This document shows, in pieces, positions 16,516 through 24,963 of a DNA stretch of 64,000 nucleotides. Each line of letters starts with the position of its first letter. Position 1 is the first letter of the stretch. The DNA is taken from contig NZ_CP022736.1 in the NCBI RefSeq assembly GCF_002257565.1, positions 1,550,001 through 1,614,000 on the forward strand, read 5' to 3'. A program made the position numbers and the translations under genes. Origin of the DNA: Herbaspirillum sp. meg3. GTDB taxonomy: Bacteria > Pseudomonadota > Gammaproteobacteria > Burkholderiales > Burkholderiaceae_D. The notes under the pieces were generated by a model, which was not told the origin of the DNA, searched no databases, and worked only from the letters and a program-made list of their open reading frames with translations.

Positions 16516-17934
16516 TTACGCCTGCGCATTACCTGCACCGGCAACGGATGAAGCAGGCAATCTGACCGTCACTCTCAGACCTTTACCTTCCGCATTCGTC
16601 CCCAGCACAATCGTGCCCTGCGACGCCAGCACGATCTCTTTCACAATCGCCATGCCGAGTCCCGCGCCATGCTGGTCGGGTGCAGCGTTGCGGTAGAACC
16701 GTTCGAACACGCGTTCGCGTGCTTCAGCGGGGATGCCGGGGCCGTTGTCGGCGACGGTGATCACTACTTCCGATTTGTCTTCTCCGGCGTTTTCCATGGC
16801 TACGCCCACTGTCACTTTGCCGTGCTCCGGCGTATAGCGCAGCGCGTTGTCGATCAGGTTCATCAGCATGCCGGAGAACAGCGCCTGGCTGCCCATAGCC
16901 CAGGCTTCATCGACGCCGGCTTCCATGCCGAGGTCGATGTGTTTGCGCTGCGCCAGGCTGACCAGTTCTTCCAATACCGTGGCCGTCAATGCCACCAGTT
17001 CGATTGGATGGCGCGGGAAGGCGGTGCTGTTGGAGGCTTCCGCCTGCGACAGTTGCAGCAGCTTGTTGGTCAGGTCGGTCATGCTGCGGCTGCTGTCTTG
17101 CAAGGCTTGCAGCACTTGGGCCAGACGCTGCGGGTCTTCAATTTGGCGTGCGAACTGGATCTGTGAATCGATGATGGTCAGCGGTGTCCGCAATTGATGT
17201 GCGGCGTCGGCGATGAAGCGTTTCTGTACGGCGACCTGCGTGTTGAGGCGCTGGATGTACTGGTTGATGGCTTCGACGATGGGGCGCAATTCCATCTGCA
17301 GCTCTCCGGCGCGCAATGGCGTGAGCGAGTTCGGCTCGCGTGTGGCGAGTTCATCCTTGACGCGCAGGATGGGACGCAGTTCCATGGTCAGGCCGACCAC
17401 GACCAGTGCGATGGCCAGCAGCAGCATGATGATCTGGCGATGCAGGGCAGGGCGCCAGAGTTCGTCCAGCAATTCCTGATGGCCGCGCATGGTCTGTCCG
17501 ACGGACACGGCGACCATGCGCAGCGTGCCGTTGTCGTAGAGCGCACGGACGTAGCTGACCACGCGCAGCGGCTGGTTGTTGAAATAGGTGGTGGCGTAGG
17601 CGGGCGCAATCAGCGAAAAGTCGACATCGACCGGGAAGTCGGGGCGGCCGGCCAGCAGGGTTTCATCGTCCATCAACACTTGGTAATAGACCTCGTCGTG
17701 ACTGGGCGAGGCAAACATTTCCAGCGCTGCGGGCGGGATGTTGACGGTCGGGGCGCCATCCACCCAAGTGACCTGGCCCGCGATCATGCGCGCCGAAGCA
17801 ACCAGTGCGCGATCCTGGATCAGGTTGGCGCTGGCGACTGCACTATCGTAGGTGTAGTTGGTGCTGATGCCGACATAGACAGTCAGGGGGATCAGCAACC
17901 AGAGCAGCAGCCGCAGGCGCAGGCTAACTATCAT
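16516..17934 (-). CDS. Sensor histidine kinase, TctE-like
   Basis: Membrane sensor kinase of 472 residues. It has a first membrane helix at residues 7-25, a periplasmic 2CSK_N-type sensor domain, and a second helix near 165-190 (HRQIIMLLLAIALVVVGLTM). The dimerisation/phosphoacceptor helix carries the conserved His in DAAHQLRTPLTI. The ATPase domain has N box NLIDNALRYTPEHG, G1 DNGPGIPAEARE and G2 GAGLGMAIVKEI. It overlaps the response-regulator gene by 11 bp, so the pair is one transcript. TctE-type kinases usually control carboxylate uptake. Here the divergent neighbour is an NMT1-type ABC importer, the likely target. Confidence 0.9.
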   Translation of the reverse strand: MIVSLRLRLLLWLLIPLTVYVGISTNYTYDSAVASANLIQDRALVASARMIAGQVTWVDGAPTVNIPPAALEMFASPSHDEVYYQVLMDDETLLAGRPDFPVDVDFSLIAPAYATTYFNNQPLRVVSYVRALYDNGTLRMVAVSVGQTMRGHQELLDELWRPALHRQIIMLLLAIALVVVGLTMELRPILRVKDELATREPNSLTPLRAGELQMELRPIVEAINQYIQRLNTQVAVQKRFIADAAHQLRTPLTIIDSQIQFARQIEDPQRLAQVLQALQDSSRSMTDLTNKLLQLSQAEASNSTAFPRHPIELVALTATVLEELVSLAQRKHIDLGMEAGVDEAWAMGSQALFSGMLMNLIDNALRYTPEHGKVTVGVAMENAGEDKSEVVITVADNGPGIPAEARERVFERFYRNAAPDQHGAGLGMAIVKEIVLASQGTIVLGTNAEGKGLRVTVRLPASSVAGAGNAQA

Positions 17935-18598
17935 CTTTTTGTTTGAGCAGATAACCGAGGCCGCGCAGCGTCATGATGGCGGCTTGCGAAGGCTCCAGTT
18001 TCTTGCGCAGGCGCGAGATATAGATCTCGATAGCGTCGGCGCTGGGTTCTTCAGACAGGTTGAAAATGCCGCTGACCAGCGCATTCTTGGAGACGGTCTT
18101 GCCTTGCTTGAGCATGAGGATTTCGAGCACATCGTGTTCGCGCGCAGGCAGTGCCAGTGTTTTGCCGGCAATGGCGAACTGGCGCGTGTTGCTGTCGTAG
18201 CTGAGGTCGCCGCAATGAATTTCGGCCGCTTTGTCGGGTGTCTGGCGGCGGATCAGGACCTTGATGCGGGCCACCAGCTCGCGTACTTCAAAAGGTTTGA
18301 CCAGATAGTCGTCGGCGCCGGCGCCGAGGCATTCGACCTTCTCGTCGATGGAGCCGCTGGCGGTGAGGATCATCACCGGCACCGAATTGTGCCGCTCGCG
18401 CAGGCGGCGCAAGACATTCTTTCCACTCATTTTTGGCAGCATCAGATCAAGCAGCACGACGTCGTAGTTCTCGGTGTGCAGGACGTGGTCGGCCATTTCG
18501 CCGTCGCTGGCGACGTCGACACTGAATTTGTTCTCTTTGAGTATCTGCGTGAGCCAATGCGCCAAAGGCGGGTTGTCTTCAATCAGCAGCAATTTCAT
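17924..18598 (-). CDS. Response regulator, OmpR/TctD family
   Basis: DNA-binding response regulator of 224 residues. The receiver domain has acidic residues in LLIEDNPP, phospho-acceptor Asp51 in VVLLDLMLP, a Thr in MILTASG and Lys in YLVKPFEV. The C-terminal winged helix spans about 125-220, with the LPAREHDVLEILM and DAIEIYISRLRKKL segments. It is the first gene of the pair with the downstream kinase. Its start is 165 bp from the divergent binding-protein gene, so the shared region should hold both promoters and perhaps its own binding site. Confidence 0.92.
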   Translation of the reverse strand: MKLLLIEDNPPLAHWLTQILKENKFSVDVASDGEMADHVLHTENYDVVLLDLMLPKMSGKNVLRRLRERHNSVPVMILTASGSIDEKVECLGAGADDYLVKPFEVRELVARIKVLIRRQTPDKAAEIHCGDLSYDSNTRQFAIAGKTLALPAREHDVLEILMLKQGKTVSKNALVSGIFNLSEEPSADAIEIYISRLRKKLEPSQAAIMTLRGLGYLLKQKDDS

Positions 18599-18718
18599 GC
18601 AAAAGACCTATATTTTTGTTGCACTGCGGGGAAGAAACAGCAAATTTGGAAAGCTGGATGAAGGTTTGCGGTTCTTAGAATACCGCCAAGTATATTAATA
18701 ATAAGCAGACTCGGCTGA

Positions 18719-18734
18719 GCGGATACGAATCCGC
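18719..18734. repeat. Inverted repeat in the leader of the binding-protein gene
   Basis: GCGGAT and ATCCGC are separated by ACGA, 30 bp before the start of the first binding-protein gene. A related CGGATACGA string recurs at 20954-20962, before the ATPase gene. It could be an RNA hairpin or a regulator half-site pair. Confidence 0.45.
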
Positions 18735-18763
18735 CGTCCGGATCCTCATCAGGAGACATCATA

Positions 18764-19807
18764 ATGCGTCAACGCTTCAACGTGTTTGCCAACGTATTGA
18801 CCCGCGCCACCGGCGTATCCGCAGCCGTCGCGGCTGCCCTGCTGGTCAATGTAGTCGCAGTGCCGACAGCGCAGGCCGCGGACAAGATCACCATCATGGT
18901 CGGCGGCATCAACAAGCTGATCTACCTCCCGCCAAAACTGGCGGAAAACCTCGGTTACTTCAAGGCGGAAGGCCTGGACGTCGAACTGCAATCGCAGCAA
19001 GCCGGTGTCGATGCCGAGAATGAATTGCTGGCCGGCGCCGTGCAGGCCGTGGTCGGCTACTACGATCACTCCATCGATCTGCAGAGCAAAGGCAAGGAAG
19101 TGCAGTCCATCACCCAATTGCTGGTGGTGCCGGGCGGCATGGAGATGGTACGCAGCGATCTGGCCTCTCAGATCCGCAGCATGGCCGATCTCAAGGGCCG
19201 TACTCTTGGCGTGACCGGCCTGGGTTCTTCTTCCAGCTTCCTGGCGCAATATCTCGCCAGCCGCAACGGCCTCAAGACCAGTGATTACTCGATGTTGCCG
19301 GTTGGTGCAGGCAACACGCTGATCGCGGCGCTCAAGCAAAAGCGTGTGGATGTCGTCTGGACGACCGAGCCGACCACGTCCATGCTGCTGGCCAGCGGCG
19401 AAGCCAAGGTGCTGGTCGACATGAACAGTGCCGAGGGCACGCGCGCTGCGTTGGGTGGCTTGTATCCTGCATCGGCCGTCTACGTGCAGCGCGCCTGGTT
19501 GCAGACGCACAAGGCCGAAGCCACCAAGCTGGCGCGTGCTTTTGTGAATACGCTTAAGTACATCCAGACCCACAGCGCGGAAGAGATCGCCGACAAGATG
19601 CCGGCAGACTACTACGGCGGCAACAAGAAGCTGTATGTGCAGGCGCTGAAGGCTTCGCTGCCGATGTATTCGCCGGATGGCAAAATGCCGCCTGAAGGCG
19701 CCGAGGTGGTGCTCAAGGTCATGGCGGGGTTCAATCCCAACATCAAGGGCAAGAAAATTGACTTGTCGAAGACCTATACCAACGAATTCGTTAATCAGGT
19801 GAAGTAG
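18764..19807 (+). CDS. ABC transporter substrate-binding protein (NMT1/SsuA-like), copy 1
   Basis: Periplasmic binding protein of 347 residues. A Sec signal peptide is cleaved near AQAA-DKI, and the NMT1/THI5-like domain opens with ITIMVGGINKLIYLPPKLAE and continues with LGYFKAEGLDVELQSQ. Proteins of this kind deliver small organic solutes (sulfonates, nitrate, taurine, pyrimidine precursors, aromatic acids); the solute here cannot be read from sequence. A good ribosome site (AGGAGACAT) precedes the start. Its closest relative in the window is the next gene, and ATPase and permease genes follow. A TctDE-like pair is divergently encoded 165 bp away. Confidence 0.9.
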   Translation: MRQRFNVFANVLTRATGVSAAVAAALLVNVVAVPTAQAADKITIMVGGINKLIYLPPKLAENLGYFKAEGLDVELQSQQAGVDAENELLAGAVQAVVGYYDHSIDLQSKGKEVQSITQLLVVPGGMEMVRSDLASQIRSMADLKGRTLGVTGLGSSSSFLAQYLASRNGLKTSDYSMLPVGAGNTLIAALKQKRVDVVWTTEPTTSMLLASGEAKVLVDMNSAEGTRAALGGLYPASAVYVQRAWLQTHKAEATKLARAFVNTLKYIQTHSAEEIADKMPADYYGGNKKLYVQALKASLPMYSPDGKMPPEGAEVVLKVMAGFNPNIKGKKIDLSKTYTNEFVNQVK

Positions 19808-19858
19808 GGCTTCGGACCGAATTTGCATTACGCATACCAATACCAACAGGGAGACTTC

Positions 19859-20872
19859 ATGAACAAGAACATTCGCCGCACACTGATTTCACTGGCCGTT
19901 GCCGGTACCACGATGATGGCTTTGCCGGGTACGGCATCTGCGGCAGGCAAGATCACCATCATGGTCGGCGGTATCACCAAGATGGTTTATCTGCCGGCCA
20001 AACTGGCGGAGCAACTCGGTTATTTCAAGGAAGAAGGCCTGGATGTCGAGTTGCAATCGCAACCGGCCGGCGTTGATGCCGAGAATGAATTGCTGGCAGG
20101 CGCCGTCCAGGCTGTGGTCGGTTTCTACGATCACTCCATCGACCTGCAAAGCAAGGGCAAGGAAATCACGGCCATCGTGATCTTCGGCCAGGTGCCGGGC
20201 GAAGTGGAACTGGTCTCGACCAAGGCTTCCGCATCGATCAAAAACATGGGCGATGTCAAAGGCAAGACACTGGGCGTGACCGGTCTTGGTTCGTCAACCA
20301 ACTTCCTGACCCAGTATCTGGCGTCGCGTTACGGCATCACGTCCAAGGAGTACTCGGTGCTGCCGGTCGGCGCCGACAACACCTTCATCGCCGCGATGAA
20401 GCAAGGCCGTATCGATGCAGGTATGACGACCGAGCCGACCGTGTCGCAAATGCTCAAGACCGGCGAAGCCAAGGTGCTGGTCGACATGCGTTCGGTGGAA
20501 GGCACCGTCAAGGCGCTGGGCGGTTTGTATCCGGCATCCAGTCTGTATGTGCAACGCAACTGGCTGAACGGTCACAAGGATGACGCTGCCAAGCTGGCGC
20601 GTGCTTTCGTCAAGACGCTGAAGTTCATCAAGACGCATAGTGCCACCGAGATCGCCGACAAGATGCCCAAGGACTACTACGGCAACAACAAGGCCTTGTA
20701 CGTTCAGGCGCTGGAAAACTCGCTGCCGATGTACTCGGCTGACGGCAAGATGCCGGTTGGCGGTCCTGAGACAGTGCTGTCGGTGCTGTCGGGCTTCAAC
20801 CCGAACGTCAAGGGCAAGCACATCGATTTGTCCAAGACCTACACCAACGAGTTTGTGAATCTGGTTAAGTAA
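19859..20872 (+). CDS. ABC transporter substrate-binding protein (NMT1/SsuA-like), copy 2
   Basis: Second binding protein, 337 residues from MNKNIRRTLIS, chosen over an upstream ATG at 19823 because GGGAGAC precedes it and the signal peptide (cleaved near ASAA-GKI) starts here. It aligns with copy 1 almost without gaps: VDAENELLAGAVQAVVG, DHSIDLQSKGKE, LGVTGLGSS and the C-terminal DLSKTYTNEFVN are shared. Differences cluster in the middle, e.g. VIFGQVPGEVELV against LLVVPGGMEMV, a region likely to line the pocket. This looks like a tandem duplication that diverged in ligand preference. It begins 51 bp after copy 1. Confidence 0.9.
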   Translation: MNKNIRRTLISLAVAGTTMMALPGTASAAGKITIMVGGITKMVYLPAKLAEQLGYFKEEGLDVELQSQPAGVDAENELLAGAVQAVVGFYDHSIDLQSKGKEITAIVIFGQVPGEVELVSTKASASIKNMGDVKGKTLGVTGLGSSTNFLTQYLASRYGITSKEYSVLPVGADNTFIAAMKQGRIDAGMTTEPTVSQMLKTGEAKVLVDMRSVEGTVKALGGLYPASSLYVQRNWLNGHKDDAAKLARAFVKTLKFIKTHSATEIADKMPKDYYGNNKALYVQALENSLPMYSADGKMPVGGPETVLSVLSGFNPNVKGKHIDLSKTYTNEFVNLVK

Positions 20873-20936
20873 GCGGCTTGAAAAAATAGCTTGAGCGAGA
20901 CTTAAGAAAACCGTTTCAACAATGATGCGAACCGAC

Positions 20937-20960
20937 GTATCCGTTCAGCCGGACGGATAC
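20937..20960. repeat. Inverted repeat between binding-protein and ATPase genes
   Basis: GTATCCGT and ACGGATAC flank an 8-base spacer, in the 144-bp gap between the second binding-protein gene and the ATPase gene. No T-run follows. As an mRNA hairpin it could raise binding-protein output relative to the membrane components. Confidence 0.55.
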
Positions 20961-21031
20961 GAAGGGAGCGCTCGTACGCAGCACGCAGAAATTCTGCAGC
21001 AATTGACGTTATTACGATGAAAGAGTCCTCC

Positions 21032-21853
21032 ATGAACCAAACTGCCACCGCCAAGCCAGCTACAGCAGCAAAACTCGACACGCCGGCCATCGAGCTGGAT
21101 AACGTCTCGTGCCGCTTCATCACTGCTGACGGCAATGTCACCGTTGCCTTGCGCGATTTTTCCATGAGCGTCGCCCGCGGCGAGTTCGTCGCCGTGGTGG
21201 GTCCGACCGGTTGCGGCAAGTCCACGACGCTGAGCCTGATCACCGGCCTGCTGAAACCGACCATCGGCGAAGTGCGCGTGATGGGCGAGCCGGTCAACGG
21301 CATCGACCCGCGCATCGGTTTCGTGTTTCAGAATGACGCCGTGTTCCCATGGCGCAGCGTGCGCGACAACGTCGCCGCCGGCCCGCTGTTCCGCGGCAAG
21401 CCAAAGGATCAGGCCTATGAACTGGCCAACGAATGGATCCGCCGCGTCGGTCTCGACAAGTTCGGCGACCACTATCCGCATCAATTGTCGGGTGGTATGC
21501 GCAAGCGTGTGGCGCTGGCACAGACCTTCATCAACAGCCCTGAAATCCTGCTGATGGATGAACCGTTCAGCGCACTCGACATGCAGACCCGCACCTTGAT
21601 GCAAGACGAGCTGCTGCAACTGTGGTCGGCGCATTCCGGCTCGGTGGTGTTCGTCACCCACGATCTGGAAGAAGCGATTGCGCTGGCCGACAAGGTCTAT
21701 GTGCTGACCGCGCGTCCGGCGACGTTGAAGAGCACTTACCAGATCGATCTGCCGCGTCCACGCGTGATGGAAGAAGTGCGCTATGAGCAGCGCTTCATCG
21801 ACATCTCCAGAAAAATCTGGTCGGATCTGCGCGAAGAAGTACAAATTAAATAA
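21032..21853 (+). CDS. ABC transporter ATP-binding protein (SsuB/TauB-like)
   Basis: Cytoplasmic ATPase of 273 residues from MNQTATAK; an in-frame ATG 15 bp earlier (21017) is equally open. Walker A is GPTGCGKSTTL, the Q loop is in FVFQNDAVFPWRSV, the signature is LSGGMRKRVALAQ, Walker B is ILLMDEPFSALD and the switch His is in FVTHDLEEAIALA. These are the features of nitrate/sulfonate/taurine-class importers. It works with the permease 72 bp downstream and the two binding proteins upstream. Confidence 0.93.
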   Translation: MNQTATAKPATAAKLDTPAIELDNVSCRFITADGNVTVALRDFSMSVARGEFVAVVGPTGCGKSTTLSLITGLLKPTIGEVRVMGEPVNGIDPRIGFVFQNDAVFPWRSVRDNVAAGPLFRGKPKDQAYELANEWIRRVGLDKFGDHYPHQLSGGMRKRVALAQTFINSPEILLMDEPFSALDMQTRTLMQDELLQLWSAHSGSVVFVTHDLEEAIALADKVYVLTARPATLKSTYQIDLPRPRVMEEVRYEQRFIDISRKIWSDLREEVQIK

Positions 21854-21925
21854 ATAATTCCGGCATCAGATAACGCAGCATCTTCTGCTCCTTACACCAG
21901 ATCAATGAATAGACAGGTGAGTAAC

Positions 21926-22780
21926 ATGACACAAGTAAATACAAGCCGGGCCATGAGCCCGGAGGCAATCGCGGAAGTCGAGCGCGAGGCGCAACGCAAG
22001 ATCAAACAACGCTACTGGCTGGTGATTTCGCTGCGCCTGGCGATTCTGGTCATCATCCTCGGCGGCTGGGAACTGTCCGCCACGATGCAATGGATCGATC
22101 CCTTCTTCTTCTCGCAGCCTTCGCTGATCGTCATCCAGATTTATGACTGGATCATGGAAGGCACCTCGCAAGGTCCCTTGTGGGTGCAGGTCATGGTGAC
22201 GCTGGAAGAAACCGTGCTGGGCTTCCTGATCGGCTCCGTCGCGGGCATCATTGCCGGCATCGCGCTGGGTCGCAACAAGCTGATGTCGGACGTGTTCAGC
22301 CTGTACATCCAGATCGCCAACTCGATTCCACGTGTGGTGCTGGGCTCCATCTTCGTCATTGCGCTGGGCCTGGGTATGGCGTCCAAGGTGGCGCTGGCGG
22401 TGGTGATGGTGTTCTTCGTGGTGTTCGGCAATGCCTTCCAGGGTGTGCGTGAAGCCGACCGTTACATGATTGCCAATGCGCAGATCCTTGGCGCTTCGCG
22501 TCGGCAGGTGACGATGGCGGTGGTAATTCCATCGGCACTGAGCTGGATTCTGGCGAGCTTGCATGTGAGCTTCGGCTTCGCGCTCGTCGGCGCCGTGGTG
22601 GGTGAGTTCCTTGGTTCCAAGCAGGGTATCGGTCTGCTGATCTCCACAGCGCAAGGTGCGTTCAACGCCAGCGGTGTGTTTGCAGCGATGATCGTGTTGG
22701 CGGTGGTGGCACTGTTGGCGGACTATCTGCTGACCTCGCTGGAAAAGCGTTTGCTGAAATGGCGTCCTGCCGCATTCTGA
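21926..22780 (+). CDS. ABC transporter permease (SsuC/TauC-like)
   Basis: Inner-membrane permease of 284 residues, BPD_transp_1 family, with about six hydrophobic helices. The family features are a first helix in LRLAILVIILGGWEL, the TLEETVLGFLIGSVAGIIAG segment, and the EAA loop near VREADRYMIANAQILGASRR. An upstream ATG at 21905 is in frame, but AGGTGAG lies just before 21926, so the second Met is chosen. It completes the importer formed with the ATPase and the tandem binding proteins. Confidence 0.92.
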   Translation: MTQVNTSRAMSPEAIAEVEREAQRKIKQRYWLVISLRLAILVIILGGWELSATMQWIDPFFFSQPSLIVIQIYDWIMEGTSQGPLWVQVMVTLEETVLGFLIGSVAGIIAGIALGRNKLMSDVFSLYIQIANSIPRVVLGSIFVIALGLGMASKVALAVVMVFFVVFGNAFQGVREADRYMIANAQILGASRRQVTMAVVIPSALSWILASLHVSFGFALVGAVVGEFLGSKQGIGLLISTAQGAFNASGVFAAMIVLAVVALLADYLLTSLEKRLLKWRPAAF

Positions 22781-22860
22781 TGGTGCCTTTCCGGGCCTGC
22801 TGACAGTAAATCTCCGGATAGTTGTGCAGGCCCCGGGCAGGGACGATAAAATTCTTCTCC

Positions 22861-24228
22861 ATGCCTCTTACTTCTTCCCGTTCTCAAAAAGCCCTGTTGT
22901 GGATTGTTGCATCGGGCTTTTTCATGCAGACGCTGGACACCACCATCGTCAACACCGCATTGCCGTCCATGGCCGCCAGTCTCGGCGAGCCGGTGCTGGC
23001 GATGCACCCGGTGGTGGTTTCTTATACGCTCACGATGGCGTCGCTGACACCGGCTTCAGGTTGGCTGGCGGATCGCTTCGGCACGCGCCGCGTCTACTTC
23101 CTCGCTATTCTGATATTTGTGCTCGGCTCGCTGCTGTGCGCCAATGCCCACTCCTTGCCGCAGCTGTTGCTGGCGCGTGTGGTGCAGGGTGTCGGCGGTT
23201 CCATGCTGTTGCCGATCGGTCGCCTGGCAGTACTGCGCAGCGTGCCGGGGGCGCAGTATATTTCTGCGCTGGCTTTCATCTCGATTGCAGGGCAGCTTGG
23301 CCCGGTGGTGGGTCCGGTGACGGGAGGCTGGCTATCGCAGACCATCGGCTGGCATTGGATTTTTCTGATTAATGTGCCGGTGGGCGTGATCGGCATGTTT
23401 GCCGTGCATCACTTCCTGCCCGCTGAAGAAATCACTTCGCCGCCGCGTTTTGATTTGCTTGGCTGCGGGCTGCTGTCGACTTGCATGGTGACGTTTTCGT
23501 TGGCGCTGGATGTGCCTATGACCGAATATCGCGAATGGTGGAGTGCCGGATTGTTGGGCGTGTCGGTGCTGACGGTGTGGCTGTATGTGCTGCATGCGCG
23601 CCGCGACGAGCAACCCTTGTTTCGTCTGGGTTTGTTCAACGAACCCAATTTCAGTGTCGGTCTGATCGGCAATCTGGTGTGCCGTATCGGTTCATCGGCC
23701 GTGCCGTTCTTGCTGCCTCTGCTGCTCCAGGTCAAGCTCGGCTTTTCACCTTTGCATGCCGGCCTGGTGCTGCTGCCGGCGGCAATTTCCGGCACTATCG
23801 CCAAGCCTTGGATTGCGCCGCTGGTGCGTCGCTTCGGCTACGAAAACTTCTTGCTGGTGAACACGATTCTTGTTGGCGGCTCTATTGTCTCGTTCGCATT
23901 GATCACACCGACGTGGCCGATCTGGATTGGCATCTTGCAGCTGGCGGTTTTCGGTGTGAGCAACTCGATGCAGTTCGCAGCGATGAACAGTGTGACGCTC
24001 AAGGGTCTCAACAGCAAAGATGCCGGCAGCGGCAACAGTCTGTTCTCAATGGTGCAGATGCTGGCGCTGGGTTTGGGGGTCACCATTGCCGGATCGATGC
24101 TGAGCGGACTCGACGGCGTGGCGTGGGCGAGGGAGTGGACATTTACGCTGACCTTCGTTTGCGTCGGCGTGGTGACCTTGTTGTCGGCGCTGGTGTTTCG
24201 CCGGATGGATGCGCAGTATTTCAACTGA
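22861..24228 (+). CDS. MFS transporter, DHA2 family (MdtD-like)
   Basis: Major-facilitator drug/proton antiporter of 455 residues with about 14 hydrophobic segments. The DHA2 motif C-like start GFFMQTLDTTIVNTALPSMA, motif A in GWLADRFGTRRVY, and VVQGVGGSMLLPIGRLAVLR point to the MdtD/EmrB branch; length is close to that of MdtD. The start at 22861 (MPLTSSRS) is preferred to an upstream in-frame ATG with no ribosome site. It stands alone behind the ABC importer and converges with piuC, with a 25-bp gap. The substrate is unknown. Confidence 0.85.
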   Translation: MPLTSSRSQKALLWIVASGFFMQTLDTTIVNTALPSMAASLGEPVLAMHPVVVSYTLTMASLTPASGWLADRFGTRRVYFLAILIFVLGSLLCANAHSLPQLLLARVVQGVGGSMLLPIGRLAVLRSVPGAQYISALAFISIAGQLGPVVGPVTGGWLSQTIGWHWIFLINVPVGVIGMFAVHHFLPAEEITSPPRFDLLGCGLLSTCMVTFSLALDVPMTEYREWWSAGLLGVSVLTVWLYVLHARRDEQPLFRLGLFNEPNFSVGLIGNLVCRIGSSAVPFLLPLLLQVKLGFSPLHAGLVLLPAAISGTIAKPWIAPLVRRFGYENFLLVNTILVGGSIVSFALITPTWPIWIGILQLAVFGVSNSMQFAAMNSVTLKGLNSKDAGSGNSLFSMVQMLALGLGVTIAGSMLSGLDGVAWAREWTFTLTFVCVGVVTLLSALVFRRMDAQYFN

Positions 24229-24253
24229 GTTCAATTGAACGATTGGCCTGCGA

Positions 24254-24940
24254 TTAAGTATCGCTCCATTGGCGCAACAGGTTGTGATAGCAGCCGACCA
24301 AGGTGCGTCGTGCGATATCATCAGCATTGGTCTGGTTGAGCGTCTGAATCGCATTGTCCATGTCGAACAGCATGCTGCGCTGGCCATCGTCGCGCACCAG
24401 ACTTTGCACCCAGAAAAAACAAGCCGTGCGCACACCGCGCGTAACCGGTGTTACCTGATGCAAGCTCGTGGCAGGATAGACGAGTACGTCGCCGGCTTCC
24501 AGCTTGGCAGAATGAACGCCATAGGTATCGTGGATTTGCAACTCGCCGCCATCGTAGCTGGACGGATCTGACAAAAACAGCGTAGCGGAAATATCGGTAC
24601 GCAGTTTGCGTCCGGTATGCGGGTCGATGCGGACACTGCCGTCGACATGCGCGCCGAAGGTCATGCCCTCACTGTAGCGATTGAACATCGGCGGATACAC
24701 CATGTTCGGCAAGGCGGCGCTGATGAAGCGCGGATTGCGTTCGAGTGCGGAGAGGATGATGCGCTGGCATTGCACGGCAACGTCCGAGCGTTCATCGATT
24801 TGCTGGTTGTACTTGACGGCGGCGCCTTGATAGCCAGCCGTTACTCGTCCATCCACCCATGCCGGTCCCGCCTGATCCAGTAGCTGACGTACAGCGTTGA
24901 GTTGTTGCGCGTCGAGCAGCTTGGGAATGGCGATGAGCAT
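24254..24940 (-). CDS. piuC: PKHD-type Fe(II)/2-oxoglutarate hydroxylase PiuC (YbiX)
   Basis: Soluble dioxygenase of 228 residues in the PiuC/YbiX family, linked to iron uptake. The iron-binding triad is visible: His98 and Asp100 in FGAHVDGSVR, and His161 in SLHQVTPVTRG, with an Arg near 171 for 2-oxoglutarate. The frame is open upstream to 25354 through the receptor gene; the ATG at 24940 (MLIAIPKLLD) gives the family's normal length of about 225. It follows the TonB receptor by 23 bp, the same arrangement as E. coli fiu-ybiX. Its molecular substrate is not established. Confidence 0.93.
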   Translation of the reverse strand: MLIAIPKLLDAQQLNAVRQLLDQAGPAWVDGRVTAGYQGAAVKYNQQIDERSDVAVQCQRIILSALERNPRFISAALPNMVYPPMFNRYSEGMTFGAHVDGSVRIDPHTGRKLRTDISATLFLSDPSSYDGGELQIHDTYGVHSAKLEAGDVLVYPATSLHQVTPVTRGVRTACFFWVQSLVRDDGQRSMLFDMDNAIQTLNQTNADDIARRTLVGCYHNLLRQWSDT

Positions 24941-24963
24941 GGATGGATTTCTTCCTACTTCAG

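Noticed and set aside
24230..24241. GTTCAATTGAAC palindrome between the MFS and piuC genes
   Set aside because: Too short and without T-run to call a terminator or operator; probably chance at a gene junction.
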